Assembly: GCA_964633815.1 (NCBI GenBank)
Contig: CAZWHW010000007.1
Span: 1 to 64,000 of the forward strand
From: CALKZN01 sp964633815
GTDB taxonomy: Bacteria; Pseudomonadota; Gammaproteobacteria; Arenicellales; Arenicellaceae
DNA length: 64,000 bases
Direction of reading: 5' to 3'
Shown: positions 36,046 to 45,436 of the stretch, piece by piece
Layout of the letters: each line of letters begins with the position of its first letter
Numbering within the stretch: the stretch's first letter is position 1
Made by a program: the position numbers and the translations under genes
The notes under the pieces: generated by a model
Databases searched by the model: none
What the model was told of the DNA's origin: nothing
Seen by the model: only the letters and a program-made list of their open reading frames with translations

Positions 36046-36747
36046 ATGAAACACACTATTTTAATTGTTGATGATGAGTCCAGCATACGAGACATGTTGC
36101 GTATGGCTCTGGAAAATAATGGCTTTATTGTTGAAGAAGCTAATAACGCAAAAATTGCTCAAGATACGATTCAACAATCAATGCCTGATCTATTGCTCCT
36201 TGACTGGATGATGCCAGGCACCTCAGGAGTCGAATTGGTTCGACGTTTACGCAAAGACGAAAAAACTCGGCTGCTGCCGATCATCATGTTAACCGCCAAA
36301 GATAGTGATGATCATAGCGTGCAAGCTCTGGACACTGGGGCTGATGATTTCATCACCAAACCATTTTCACCCAAAGCATTAATCGCCAGAGTCAACGCCA
36401 TGTTACGCCGCTTGAGTCAGGAAAATTCTGGCTTCCCCAGCAATGAAAAAATTGTGGCTGACCGCATAGCCATTGATATGGCCTCTCACAAGGTTAATGT
36501 TGATAATCAAATGCTAGAATTAAGCCCCACTGAATTTCGTTTATTAGCTTTTTTTGCCAGCCACATTGGGCGAGTATTCTCACGCAATCAGCTACTGAAT
36601 CAAGTTTGGGGAGAATCCGTCTATGTTGAAGATAGAACTGTCGATGTTCACATCAGACGCCTAAGATTAACGCTTGAACAATTTGGCGTTGCTGATTACA
36701 TTCAAACTGTGCGCGGAGTTGGCTATCGCTTTGATCCTCAGACGTAA
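36046..36747 (+). CDS. phoB: Phosphate regulon response regulator PhoB
   Basis: OmpR-family activator for phosphate-starvation genes. The 233-residue protein has a receiver domain (1-120) with acid pocket DDE and phospho-acceptor Asp53 (LLLLDWMMPG), Lys in TKPFSP, and a winged-helix DNA-binding domain (130-230) with FSRNQLLNQVWG and VDVHIRRLR. It is followed 78 bp later by phoR. Pho boxes occur before phoB, pstS and gapdh. Confidence 0.95.
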   Translation: MKHTILIVDDESSIRDMLRMALENNGFIVEEANNAKIAQDTIQQSMPDLLLLDWMMPGTSGVELVRRLRKDEKTRLLPIIMLTAKDSDDHSVQALDTGADDFITKPFSPKALIARVNAMLRRLSQENSGFPSNEKIVADRIAIDMASHKVNVDNQMLELSPTEFRLLAFFASHIGRVFSRNQLLNQVWGESVYVEDRTVDVHIRRLRLTLEQFGVADYIQTVRGVGYRFDPQT

Positions 36748-36825
36748 TCATGTGACGCGATTTTTAGCCCTTGCAAATCTAATTAAATAGTATCGATCGA
36801 TTAAAAAAGCCTTAAAATAGCACTT

Positions 36826-38109
36826 GTGAAACCCGATCTCATCATCATTGTTTTGGTTGTCTTCGCTTCGATGGGGCTGGGCTGGACATTTAATTTAGCG
36901 GCTGAATTTGGCTTGATAGGTTCATTCGTGTGTTCAATTTGGTTACTCTATAGAGCACAACGATTGCACAACTGGTTTACCCACATCAAAAAACTACCTG
37001 ATGCTGAACAAGGTATATTTTACTTGCTACATCGCGACATTAAAAAAATGCGCGAAAAACACCAAAAAGAAACACGCCAATTGCAACGTAATTTAAAGCA
37101 AGTATTTGAAGCTTCGGCAGCTTTGCCTGACGCCGTTGTTATCGTCGATCAACGTGGCACCATTTCTTGGTCAAATCCTTTGGCTGTGGAATTATTAAAT
37201 ATTAAGCAACCTCGAGACAATGGACACCGCATTACCAACTTGATTCGCAACCCCAATTTTACAACAGCTTATGAACAACGACAAACAAAACCACTGAACT
37301 TGGATATGGAAGCGCCGACCAATCGACTATGCACTATTAATGTCAAACTGGTCGATCTGCCGCAAAACCAATATATGCTAGTTGCTCGTGATGTCAGCCG
37401 TCATGTCAATGTCAACCGTGCGCAAAAAGACTTCGTTAGTAATGTTTCCCATGAACTAAAAACGCCATTGACTGTCATGCATGGTTATTTAGAAATGCTG
37501 GAAGACAAGCAATCAATCGATGGTTCAACTGGCAAAGCGATCAGTGACATGCTGCAACAAACCAAGCGCATGCAATCAACCATTGAAGATTTATTGTATT
37601 TGTCAAAACTTGAAAACCAGAGCTCAGACAATCCAAAACAAACATATTTGGAACCGATAAACATTCGCCAAATTCTCGACGGTTTCATGGATTCTGCGAA
37701 CTTATTAGCCGAACAAAACAAGCAAAATATCATTCTAAATATCGAAGATGAATTATCCTTACTTGGCAACCCTCAAGAGCTGCAAATTGCTTTTAGTAAC
37801 TTAGTCACCAATGCCATTCGATATACCCCGACTGATGGCGACATCACTATTGAATGGCAGAACCAAGACAATAAAGTGGTTTTTTCCGTCACTGACACTG
37901 GCATCGGCATTGCTCCAAACCACATCTCCAGACTCACAGAACGCTTCTATCGAGTTGATCAAGGGCGCTCTCGTGAAAAAGGAGGCACCGGCCTAGGTTT
38001 AGCCATTGTGAAAAATGTGTTGGAGCGCCACGACGCTGAACTCAATATTTCCAGCGAACTAGGCAAAGGCAGTCGCTTTGCCTGCGTGTTCTCCATTGAT
38101 AATGCCTAA
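36826..38109 (+). CDS. phoR: Phosphate regulon sensor kinase PhoR
   Basis: Inner-membrane histidine kinase that responds to PstSCAB-PhoU status. The 427-residue protein starts at GTG and has two short membrane helices (about 5-43), a cytoplasmic PAS domain (about 95-195), the H box VSNVSHELKTPLT (His209) and a HATPase domain with NAIRYTPTDG, DTGIGIAP and GGTGLGLAIVK. There is no large periplasmic domain, as expected for PhoR. A terminator follows. Confidence 0.94.
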   Translation: MKPDLIIIVLVVFASMGLGWTFNLAAEFGLIGSFVCSIWLLYRAQRLHNWFTHIKKLPDAEQGIFYLLHRDIKKMREKHQKETRQLQRNLKQVFEASAALPDAVVIVDQRGTISWSNPLAVELLNIKQPRDNGHRITNLIRNPNFTTAYEQRQTKPLNLDMEAPTNRLCTINVKLVDLPQNQYMLVARDVSRHVNVNRAQKDFVSNVSHELKTPLTVMHGYLEMLEDKQSIDGSTGKAISDMLQQTKRMQSTIEDLLYLSKLENQSSDNPKQTYLEPINIRQILDGFMDSANLLAEQNKQNIILNIEDELSLLGNPQELQIAFSNLVTNAIRYTPTDGDITIEWQNQDNKVVFSVTDTGIGIAPNHISRLTERFYRVDQGRSREKGGTGLGLAIVKNVLERHDAELNISSELGKGSRFACVFSIDNA

Positions 38110-38115
38110 CAATTT

Positions 38116-38138
38116 AAAGGGTCAAAGCCCTTTGTTTT
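38116..38138 (+). terminator. Terminator after phoR
   Basis: AAAGGG pairs with CCCTTT around a six-base loop and is followed by GTTTTTC, 6 bp beyond the phoR stop. Confidence 0.7.
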
Positions 38139-38460
38139 TCATGAAACACCTATCAGGGTTTTTAATGTTGATAATCTGCTTATATATTGCGATTGACTTT
38201 CTTGCTATGTTTTTCAACGATGGTGAGAGTGGATGAACTAGAAGCCATTTGACATCAGTTTCAGAAGGATCGTATTCATCTTTTATGACTCAAAAATTAG
38301 AATAAGTAGTTTTACCCAGAGTTCAAATTTGAAAGAAAAAAATAAAGTGTTATTATATTTGTTAGTTGCGAATACTATCCATATAAATTCTTCGTTCATT
38401 AGTAATTGATTAAAATCTCTGCATCTATAAAAATAACAAATAAATCAAAAGGACTAAATC
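38139..38460. other. Non-coding stretch upstream of the 162-aa gene
   Basis: After the phoR terminator about 320 bp hold no recognisable gene. A 23-codon hydrophobic frame starting ATGTTGATAATC is seen, but lacks a ribosome site. The downstream end carries an AAAGGA ribosome site for the gene at 38461. I see no repeat or RNA gene here. Confidence 0.5.
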
Positions 38461-38949
38461 ATGAAAAAATTAATTATTGTTGTTCTAACTCTTATTATTG
38501 GGAGTACTCAAGTCGTATTTGCACAAAGCCTAGCAGAACGTCGCGCGCTCAAAGATTATCAAGAATCGGTGCTGCCAGACCTGCAAAAGCAAATTAACTC
38601 TGCAACTGGTTTTGAAGTTCCGTTAAATATTAAATGGGCAGAAATAGCTCAGCCAGGAGAAGAAGAAAATTATTCTAATGATGCTTATTTCACCAATGTA
38701 TTTTTTACGCCTTTAGTGAAAGCGCTTTCGTCTATCACTTCAGACGCTCTAGGCAAAGAAGCCTTAAATGCAAAGCTGAAAGGTATCAATATTGGCTATG
38801 ACCCTAAAACTGCACCTTCATCTGCCTATGAGAATGGAGTGGATTTTAAAGATGGCCAACTCTCTCTGAATTTCAAACCCTTTAGCAATGCATCAGATGT
38901 CGATGCTCGCGCTCAGGCCATTGTTAATCTGCTTGAATCTAAACTCTAA
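38461..38949 (+). CDS. Unknown secreted 162-residue protein
   Basis: I do not recognise this protein. It has a clear signal peptide (MKKLIIVVLTLIIGS..., cleavage near VFA-Q), then a helical segment ALKDYQESVLPDLQKQI and a mixed domain with PLNIKWAEIA, INIGYDPKTAP and DGQLSLNF. The start is well supported by AAAGGA. It is probably periplasmic, expressed alone, and convergent with the TSUP exporter. Composition matches the chromosome. Confidence 0.75.
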   Translation: MKKLIIVVLTLIIGSTQVVFAQSLAERRALKDYQESVLPDLQKQINSATGFEVPLNIKWAEIAQPGEEENYSNDAYFTNVFFTPLVKALSSITSDALGKEALNAKLKGINIGYDPKTAPSSAYENGVDFKDGQLSLNFKPFSNASDVDARAQAIVNLLESKL

Positions 38950-38978
38950 TTCGGCGCAAATCTTGGCAGTACTTTGAT

Positions 38979-39746
38979 TTAAATTGCCATGCCGCGGCGG
39001 AGCAAATTTAGCCCAGCAATTACTAAAACCACTAAGGTAATTTTTTTAAAGAGTGCTTGGTTGAGTTTGTCCTGAATTTTGAAGCCAAGCCACATGCCGA
39101 TTAAGGCGATTGGGAGCAAAATGGCAGACAGTGGCGCAGTTTGACTATTGAGAATGCCTGATTGTAAATGGGCAAATAGCAAGGTGACCGCTCCGATGCC
39201 ATAGACCACGCCTTGGATGATAATTTGCTTGGCTTTGGGTGTTTGTATTGCCAATAGATAAAGCACGGTTGTTGGTCCCCATGTGCCTGCAAAGCCACCT
39301 AAGGCGCCAGAAATTGCTCCGACCAGCCATTCTGCTTGCTTGCGATATTCAACAGGAATGGTGAGTTGTATACCTAAGAGTTGAACGAGTGATAACACCA
39401 CGACAGGAATGCCTAGTATCCAATAGAATAGTTGTGTTGGAATATCAGGGACGAATTGTGCTGAAGCAAAGATAAATAGACAAACAATTAACACATAGCG
39501 CCAACAATCGCGCAAAGCGTCAATGGCAGGAGCTAGGCCTTTGCGAAACGTTTGTAAAATATTACTAAAAACAATTGGAAAAATGATCGCTGCGATAGCG
39601 TGTTTGGGATCTATCAAGGAGCTTAAGCCAGAAATCATGACCAATGGCATAGCGAAACCGATTGCCCCTTTAATCACACCTGATATTAATGTGATTAAAA
39701 ATACCAGCAATAACGTTAACGGTAATAATGTTTCGACAATACCCAT
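38979..39746 (-). CDS. TSUP (TauE/SafE) family exporter
   Basis: 255-residue inner-membrane protein with about eight hydrophobic helices. The family start is visible in SGVIKGAIGFAMPLVMISGL, and the second half repeats as GAISGALGGFAGTWGPTTVLYLLA. TSUP proteins export small sulfonates or sulfite, or serve related roles; the substrate here is unknown. A 38-bp perfect dyad lies 43 bp upstream of the start and may be an operator. Confidence 0.88.
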   Translation of the reverse strand: MGIVETLLPLTLLLVFLITLISGVIKGAIGFAMPLVMISGLSSLIDPKHAIAAIIFPIVFSNILQTFRKGLAPAIDALRDCWRYVLIVCLFIFASAQFVPDIPTQLFYWILGIPVVVLSLVQLLGIQLTIPVEYRKQAEWLVGAISGALGGFAGTWGPTTVLYLLAIQTPKAKQIIIQGVVYGIGAVTLLFAHLQSGILNSQTAPLSAILLPIALIGMWLGFKIQDKLNQALFKKITLVVLVIAGLNLLRRGMAI

Positions 39747-39788
39747 GGATATGATTTTTAATTTTAATTCAGTTGAGAAGCAGGATTT

Positions 39789-39826
39789 GATTATTGCATA
39801 GAAGTATTATTTTCTATGCAATAATC
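39789..39826. repeat. Perfect 15-bp inverted repeat upstream of TSUP gene
   Basis: GATTATTGCATAGAA and TTCTATGCAATAATC are exact complements separated by 8 bp. It is A/T-rich and not followed by a T-run, so not an ordinary terminator. Being 43 bp upstream of the TSUP start it could be a repressor or activator site. Confidence 0.7.
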
Positions 39827-39956
39827 TAGAGTCTGTATTTAAGAGAGTCTTTCGCTCATCAGGTTAGTGAAGAAACTAACTGGGACATCCATATGTTGGT
39901 ATGCTTAAAAAAAATCCGACTGTCGGGGTATAATGCATTAGCAAATAAGGGGCAGC

Positions 39957-40262
39957 ATGGCGAAAAATAGAAAACAAGTATCATTCATTGTACAAATAGT
40001 CATAGTTGTTCTGTTTATAGGACTACTAGTATTTTTCATAATTCAAGTATCTAGCCCAACAGCTCAATTCGAAGTCATTCAATACGGTATGTCTAAGAAA
40101 GAAGTGCTTACAAAACTTGGCGAACCAGATCATATAAAAAATGATTTAGATGGGAATGCTGTTTATTTTTATGGGGATTTTTGGAAAGGGGTATGGGTTA
40201 CAACAAAGCTCACAATCGATAGTCGAGATATAGTGATCGATACGATGAATGATTCAAAATGA
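39957..40262 (+). CDS. Small membrane-anchored protein with BamE/SmpA-like domain
   Basis: 101-residue protein with one N-terminal hydrophobic helix (about 9-30) and a C-terminal segment YGMSKKEVLTKLGEPDHIKN...NAVYFYGDFWKG. The GMSKKEVLTKLGEPD motif is typical of BamE/SmpA-like repeats, which occur in many small envelope proteins. It has AAGGGG before the ATG and TATAAT at 39929. Function unknown. Ends with TGA. Confidence 0.72.
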   Translation: MAKNRKQVSFIVQIVIVVLFIGLLVFFIIQVSSPTAQFEVIQYGMSKKEVLTKLGEPDHIKNDLDGNAVYFYGDFWKGVWVTTKLTIDSRDIVIDTMNDSK

Positions 40263-40329
40263 AAAAATAAATAAGTACACCCATCGTTAGAAAACTGCAA
40301 TCTCAAAAAGAAGTTCCTGGTTATGCTGG

Positions 40330-40437
40330 GCTCTGACCCTTTTTATTTCGAATTTTGTGATACCTTAGCACTGAGCTTTTAATGCTGTAGCTAGATATTA
40401 TCAGATTAAATTAATCCAGCTCTGACCCCTTTTAATT
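40330..40437. repeat. Two copies of GCTCTGACCC(C)TTTT motif
   Basis: GCTCTGACCCTTTTT at about 40330-40344 and AGCTCTGACCCCTTTTAATT at 40419-40437 are near-identical short motifs in direct orientation in an otherwise empty 259-bp gap. Similar TCTGACCCC motifs flank small transposase genes in many gammaproteobacteria, so this may be a relic; no transposase is present. Confidence 0.4.
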
Positions 40438-40521
40438 CTCTATAAAAATGGGGGCGATGTGTGGAATTATGATTTAATATCTACTACTCGGCTTTGCTGC
40501 TCATATACGTAAGTCATAATT

Positions 40522-42045
40522 TTATTGAAAAGCTTGTTTATACGTTTTTCTCAATTCCACCTTTTGTACCTTACCCATAGTATTTCTAGGTAACTCATCA
40601 AGAATAAAGATTTTCTTTGGTTGTTTAAATTTTGCCAATTTATCAACAAGTTCATTTTTTATCTTGTCAGGATCAACTTGCTGTCCTTTCTTTGCAATAA
40701 CAACCGCCGCAACTCCTTCGCCAAAATCAGAATGAGGAAGACCAATGACTGCGCTTTCTTCAACTTCTTCAATATCATCAATCAATACTTCAATTTCTTT
40801 CGGGTAAATATTAAACCCCCCCGAAATAATCATATCTTTTGAACGGCCAATAATTGACAAATAACCCTTGTCATCAAATTTGCCTCTGTCACCTGTAATA
40901 AAAAAACCATTTGAACGAAATTCTTCAGCTGTTTTCTCAGGCATTTCCCAATAACCAGAAAACACATTTGGACCCTTCACTTCTATTGAACCAATTTCAT
41001 TAACTGATAATTCTTCACCTGTCTCAGGATTCGCAACAATAACTTTTACACCAGGAATTGGAAAACCAACCGTTCCTGCAATACGCTCACCATTATAAGG
41101 ATTCGAAGTATTCATATTGGTTTCAGTCATGCCATAACGTTCTAAAATACCGTGCCCTGTTCGATCTTTCCATTCAATATGCGTATCTTCAAGTAAGGGA
41201 GCAGATCCTGACACAAATAAACGCATTGAGTGTGTCGACTTTTCATTGAGGTTATCTAAAGCAAGTAAGCGGACATAGAAGGTAGGCACTCCCATCAAAA
41301 CTGTAGAGTGTGGCATATCATCTAAAATTGACTGCGCATTAAACCCAGTATGAAATAATAAAGAAGACCCTGCCAAAAGAGTAATATTGATGGCAACAAA
41401 TAAACCATGGACATGAAATAAAGGTAACGCGTGTATTAGCTTATCGTCTTCAGTAAATTCCCAAATTTCTTTCAAAGTCGAGGCATTTGATACTAAATTT
41501 TCATGTGTCAGCATTGCTCCTTTTGAACGTCCTGTTGTCCCTGAGGTATATAAAATTGAAGCAACATCATCGCGATCACGTTTAACCAGCAAAAAGCTTT
41601 CTTTTTGAACATCCATAGCTTTTATCAAACTTCCTTGATGTTGACCATCAAGAGTAAAAATTTCTTTTACACCTGATTGAAATGCAATATTTTTTAATTC
41701 TTTATATTTTTCAGGAGCACAAATAAAAATACTAGGCCTTGCATCATTAATAAAAAAATCTAATTCTTTAGAAGTATATGCAGTGTTTAATGGTAAAAAA
41801 ACTCCTCCAGAAAGGATGACAGCAATATAAAGCTCAACAAATTCAATAGACTTTTCAACTTGAACAATAATCCTATCTCCTGGCTCTAATCCAGCTTGAA
41901 TTAAAACAGCTGCTATTTTTTCCGCTTGCTTAAACAGTTCTTCATATGTGATTTCAACACCATCACTTAACTTCGCAAAACATTGATCTTCTCGACCCAT
42001 TGAACCGCTTCGTAAAGAATTAGCTAAATAATTTTTTTCATACAT
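40522..42045 (-). CDS. matB: Malonyl-CoA synthetase (MatB-like AMP-forming ligase)
   Basis: Activates malonate with ATP and CoA to malonyl-CoA. The 507-residue ANL-superfamily protein has the P-loop SILYTSGTTGRSKGAM, the long FHVHGLF segment, and the A5 motif ERYGMTETNMNTSNPYNGER, which is close to the MatB signature, then ITGDRG and the C-terminal Lys in PRNTMGKVQK. It closes the locus dctPQM-mcd-matB, 10 bp after the decarboxylase. Context fits malonate use. Confidence 0.88.
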   Translation of the reverse strand: MYEKNYLANSLRSGSMGREDQCFAKLSDGVEITYEELFKQAEKIAAVLIQAGLEPGDRIIVQVEKSIEFVELYIAVILSGGVFLPLNTAYTSKELDFFINDARPSIFICAPEKYKELKNIAFQSGVKEIFTLDGQHQGSLIKAMDVQKESFLLVKRDRDDVASILYTSGTTGRSKGAMLTHENLVSNASTLKEIWEFTEDDKLIHALPLFHVHGLFVAINITLLAGSSLLFHTGFNAQSILDDMPHSTVLMGVPTFYVRLLALDNLNEKSTHSMRLFVSGSAPLLEDTHIEWKDRTGHGILERYGMTETNMNTSNPYNGERIAGTVGFPIPGVKVIVANPETGEELSVNEIGSIEVKGPNVFSGYWEMPEKTAEEFRSNGFFITGDRGKFDDKGYLSIIGRSKDMIISGGFNIYPKEIEVLIDDIEEVEESAVIGLPHSDFGEGVAAVVIAKKGQQVDPDKIKNELVDKLAKFKQPKKIFILDELPRNTMGKVQKVELRKTYKQAFQ

Positions 42046-42055
42046 ATTATCTTCC

Positions 42056-43420
42056 TTATTTAATTGTTTTTAGCAGATCATTTACTTTTTTTGATGCCAC
42101 TACCTCACCTGCATTCACAAAAGCTTCATGGTTTGCTTCAATATGATCTAAGTCATAAAGATAATTAACCATCATTCCCCATGAATTTTTAATCCCTTGC
42201 GGGCTTAAATCCGCATTCTTATGTAATAGTTCCAATCTTGCTCCATTATCCAAATGAAACCGAGCAACCGGGTCAATAATATTGTTTTTCTTTGAACGCG
42301 CAATTATAAAAAAATAAGAAAGCACTTGCAGAAGAGTATCTTCTTTAGTCAATAAACTTTCTATTTCTGGGTCTAGATTTTCTTCATTTTGAACACTATT
42401 TGACGCATTGACTAATGTCTCTAAAAACACTTGATATTTCTGACTAAAATCGACACTTTCAAAGTTATTTTTAATCAAAGATTCAACCCATTTGCGAAAT
42501 CCAGGAACAGGAGAAAGTGTTACAAATTGATTGATATTAGGCAATTCACGTTGAATTTCGATAACAGCTTGTTTAATTAAAAAATTACCGAATGAAATCC
42601 CAAGAAGGCCCGGTTGGCAGTTTGAAATTGAATAGAATGCAGCTGTATTCAATCTTTTCATATCAATATTTTCATCACCGTCTTCTGAAAGAATCGTCTT
42701 AATTGAACCAGGAATATTTTCTAGCAAAGCGACTTCAACAAATATTAATGGTTCGTCGTTAATAGCCGGATGAAAATAAGCGTATAAACGACGGTTTGAT
42801 TTGCCTACCCGCCGGCGTAAGTCGTCCCAACCTTTTATTTCATGTACTGCTTCATATTGAATAATGCGTTCAAGAATTTCGGCAGACGTTGACCAATCAA
42901 TACGCCTTAACTCTAAAAAACCCCGATTGAACCATGAAGTGAATAAGTGTTGAAAATCATAGTCTAATAGTCGTAATTGTTTTCTTTTAGATGATTGTTG
43001 ATTTATTTGATACAACAAATCATTGCGCATTGATACTAAACGGTTTGTCGCTCCTGAAACACGGTTTAAACGTCGAATAAGTTCTATGCTTCTTGGCTCT
43101 GACGCAAAATGAATAGGTCTTTCAGCTTGACTACCTTGTTTTTGCCAATCATCGATTGCTGAATTTAATAATTCGGTGTTTACGCCAAATTCGGAACTTA
43201 ATAATATAAAAAAATCTAGCCTCTCATCGTCATTTAATTCGTCATAGCGATTTAAAATTTCATGAGCAATCGCAAGTCCTGTGGCCCCACCTTTTCTTGA
43301 TAAAAGATGCTCACATAGGTTATTTATGTCCATCTCATTAGGATTGATTCCTTTCGCTAAAGAGTGACCGGCTTCAGTAATACGTGAAATAAATTCACTG
43401 AATACATTTGATGTCTGCAT
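42056..43420 (-). CDS. Malonyl-CoA decarboxylase (MCD family)
   Basis: Converts malonyl-CoA to acetyl-CoA and CO2. The 454-residue protein has the N-terminal helical domain (about 1-170) and a GNAT-like catalytic domain with EVALLENIPGSI, FYSISNCQPGLLGISFGNFLI and LSPVPGFRKWV. Such eukaryote-like MCDs occur in malonate loci with MatB. The start overlaps the dctM stop as TAATG, implying coupled translation. Confidence 0.88.
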   Translation of the reverse strand: MQTSNVFSEFISRITEAGHSLAKGINPNEMDINNLCEHLLSRKGGATGLAIAHEILNRYDELNDDERLDFFILLSSEFGVNTELLNSAIDDWQKQGSQAERPIHFASEPRSIELIRRLNRVSGATNRLVSMRNDLLYQINQQSSKRKQLRLLDYDFQHLFTSWFNRGFLELRRIDWSTSAEILERIIQYEAVHEIKGWDDLRRRVGKSNRRLYAYFHPAINDEPLIFVEVALLENIPGSIKTILSEDGDENIDMKRLNTAAFYSISNCQPGLLGISFGNFLIKQAVIEIQRELPNINQFVTLSPVPGFRKWVESLIKNNFESVDFSQKYQVFLETLVNASNSVQNEENLDPEIESLLTKEDTLLQVLSYFFIIARSKKNNIIDPVARFHLDNGARLELLHKNADLSPQGIKNSWGMMVNYLYDLDHIEANHEAFVNAGEVVASKKVNDLLKTIK

Positions 43421-44733
43421 TAATTTAATCTCCCCATAAGAGTATCAGGCAGCCATGTAACCAACCCTGGAAAAGCAGACAAAATTATAATCGCGAGAAT
43501 CATACATGCAACATATGGCAATGAACCTAACAAAATAGTTTTTAGTTTAATTTCAGGTGCTATACCGTTAATTACATATAAATTCAGCCCAACTGGTGGT
43601 GAAATTAGTCCTATTTCCATATTAATTGTCAAGATAACAGCAAACCAATATGGGTCAAAACCAGCGCTTATAATAATCGGCAATAAGATTGGCGCAGTCA
43701 TCAATATGACAGCGACAGGAGGCAAGAAAAACCCTGCTATTAATAAAAAGATATTAATTGCAAACATTAATATCCAGCGATTAACGTCTAAAGTTGCAAT
43801 CCATTCTGCGATAGACTGAGTCACAAACAAACTTGAAAGCATATATGAAAATACACCCGCTGCACCAATGATGAACAAGATCATGACACTTTCTTTTGTT
43901 GAATCCCTGAAAATACTCCACAGACCTTTAAAAGAATACAATTTATAAACAACTACAGTAACAATTAAACATAGCAATGCTCCAACTGCAGCAGTTTCAG
44001 ATGGTGTTGCTACACCGCCATACAATGCATATAAAACTCCTAAAATAATAATAATAAAAGGGGCAACTCTTGGCAGTACTTCAAATTTTTCTTTCCAGCT
44101 ATATTCTTTTTTAATTACGTCCGATCCTTGTTGCCTCCACGTAGAATAAATTGACCACATCATAAATAATAAGACTAATAATAGGCCAGGCAAAACACCT
44201 GCTAGGAACAACCTACCAATAGACGTTTCTGTAGCAATTCCATAAATAATCATTGTTACTGACGGAGGAATAAGAATGCCTAGAGTACCACCAGCAGCAA
44301 TTGATCCTGATGCAACAGTTGCAGGATAGCCTCGTTTAAGCATTTCAGGGATACCCATTTTACCAATAGCGGCACAAGTTGCTGGTGATGAACCTGACAT
44401 AGCTGAGAACAGCGCGCAAGCACCAAGGTTAGATACGACTAATCCTCCAGGCACTTTAGTTAACCACCGTTCTAAGGCTTCATACAAATCAGCGCCTGCC
44501 CTAGAAGAGGAGATAGCAGCTCCCATAATTATAAACATCGGTATTGAAAGCAATGCAAAGTTATCCAACTTGCCAAATAATAGTTCCGGCAAGAGTTCCA
44601 ACGATGAAAACCCATCAAAAATAAGCAAAAAAATTGCTGAAACTAACATCAAACCAACCGCAATTGGCATTCCAGAGAATAAAATAGCAATTGTGGCAAT
44701 AGCTATAATGGCACTAAGTAATAAAGGATCCAT
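43420..44733 (-). CDS. TRAP transporter large permease (DctM type)
   Basis: 12-13-helix inner-membrane subunit (437 aa) carrying ion-coupled uptake. Family features are AISSSRAGADLYEALERWL, GSSPATCAAIGKMGIPEM and GILIPPSVTMIIYG near the middle. Overlaps dctQ (TAATG) and the decarboxylase gene (TAATG), so P-Q-M-MCD-MatB form one unit. Substrate is inferred as malonate from the neighbours. Confidence 0.93.
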   Translation of the reverse strand: MDPLLLSAIIAIATIAILFSGMPIAVGLMLVSAIFLLIFDGFSSLELLPELLFGKLDNFALLSIPMFIIMGAAISSSRAGADLYEALERWLTKVPGGLVVSNLGACALFSAMSGSSPATCAAIGKMGIPEMLKRGYPATVASGSIAAGGTLGILIPPSVTMIIYGIATETSIGRLFLAGVLPGLLLVLLFMMWSIYSTWRQQGSDVIKKEYSWKEKFEVLPRVAPFIIIILGVLYALYGGVATPSETAAVGALLCLIVTVVVYKLYSFKGLWSIFRDSTKESVMILFIIGAAGVFSYMLSSLFVTQSIAEWIATLDVNRWILMFAINIFLLIAGFFLPPVAVILMTAPILLPIIISAGFDPYWFAVILTINMEIGLISPPVGLNLYVINGIAPEIKLKTILLGSLPYVACMILAIIILSAFPGLVTWLPDTLMGRLN

Positions 44734-45269
44734 TAGTGACCACCAGGATTTTTAGGGATATTTCCTCTTATTGTTTCGGCAATATCAGCTAATAGTTGAA
44801 GCGCAAATAGTACAAAACCAACAGGAACAGATAAATACGGAATCCAAAGCCTAACTCCCCATACCGTATCTGAACGCCAATTACGTTCTAAGGCTATGTG
44901 AAAGATCTCATAACCATAAAAAGCAATAAGAAGGCTAAGAAGCATGGCGATTGAAAGAGAAAAGCATGCAAGAATTTTCTGTCCAGTTGGATTTAGTATA
45001 ACTGACAAAAGATCAACATTTACATGCCCTCTTAATAACTGAACATAAGGCAAGCCAAGCAAAACTGCAGATATCATTAAATACACCACAGCTTCTGTTT
45101 GCCAAATGGTTGATCCATTTAAAACAAATCTAACCCATATCATTTGACAAATAATCAGAACAGAAGCAGCAATCATTGCAGATGAAATAATGCCGAAAAC
45201 TGTCGAAATTTTTCTTATAATTTGTATCCAGACAGGCACACCTTGTCCTTTAGAATGAATAGTTCCCAA
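44733..45269 (-). CDS. TRAP transporter small permease (DctQ type)
   Basis: 178-residue inner-membrane protein with four hydrophobic helices (about 20-42, 58-76, 95-120, 140-162), the length and topology of DctQ. The conserved IWQTEAVVYLM and LGLPYVQLLRGHVNVDLL are typical. It pairs with the large permease, whose ATG overlaps its stop. Confidence 0.9.
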   Translation of the reverse strand: MGTIHSKGQGVPVWIQIIRKISTVFGIISSAMIAASVLIICQMIWVRFVLNGSTIWQTEAVVYLMISAVLLGLPYVQLLRGHVNVDLLSVILNPTGQKILACFSLSIAMLLSLLIAFYGYEIFHIALERNWRSDTVWGVRLWIPYLSVPVGFVLFALQLLADIAETIRGNIPKNPGGH

Positions 45270-45383
45270 AATATAGGCTCTTTTATGTATTTTGAAAAAC
45301 TCAGCATTAGCAAATGATTGCCTGCTTACAGTTTAAGTTTAAATTATATTTTTTGTTTAAAGCTAATCCTATATTTAGGATTT

Positions 45384-45415
45384 AAGCTGAACCTATAAAG
45401 TAATAGGCTCAGCTT
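45384..45415 (-). promoter_or_regulatory. Intercistronic hairpin between dctP and dctQ
   Basis: AAGCTGA pairs with TCAGCTT and CCTAT with ATAGG across one mismatch. A second hairpin, AATCCTA/TAGGATT, follows at 45365-45382. Neither has a good T-run, so they more likely stabilise the dctP message or partly attenuate, making binding protein more abundant than permease, as is common in binding-protein operons. Confidence 0.5.
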
Positions 45416-45436
45416 AATAAAGTACTCTACAAATAA

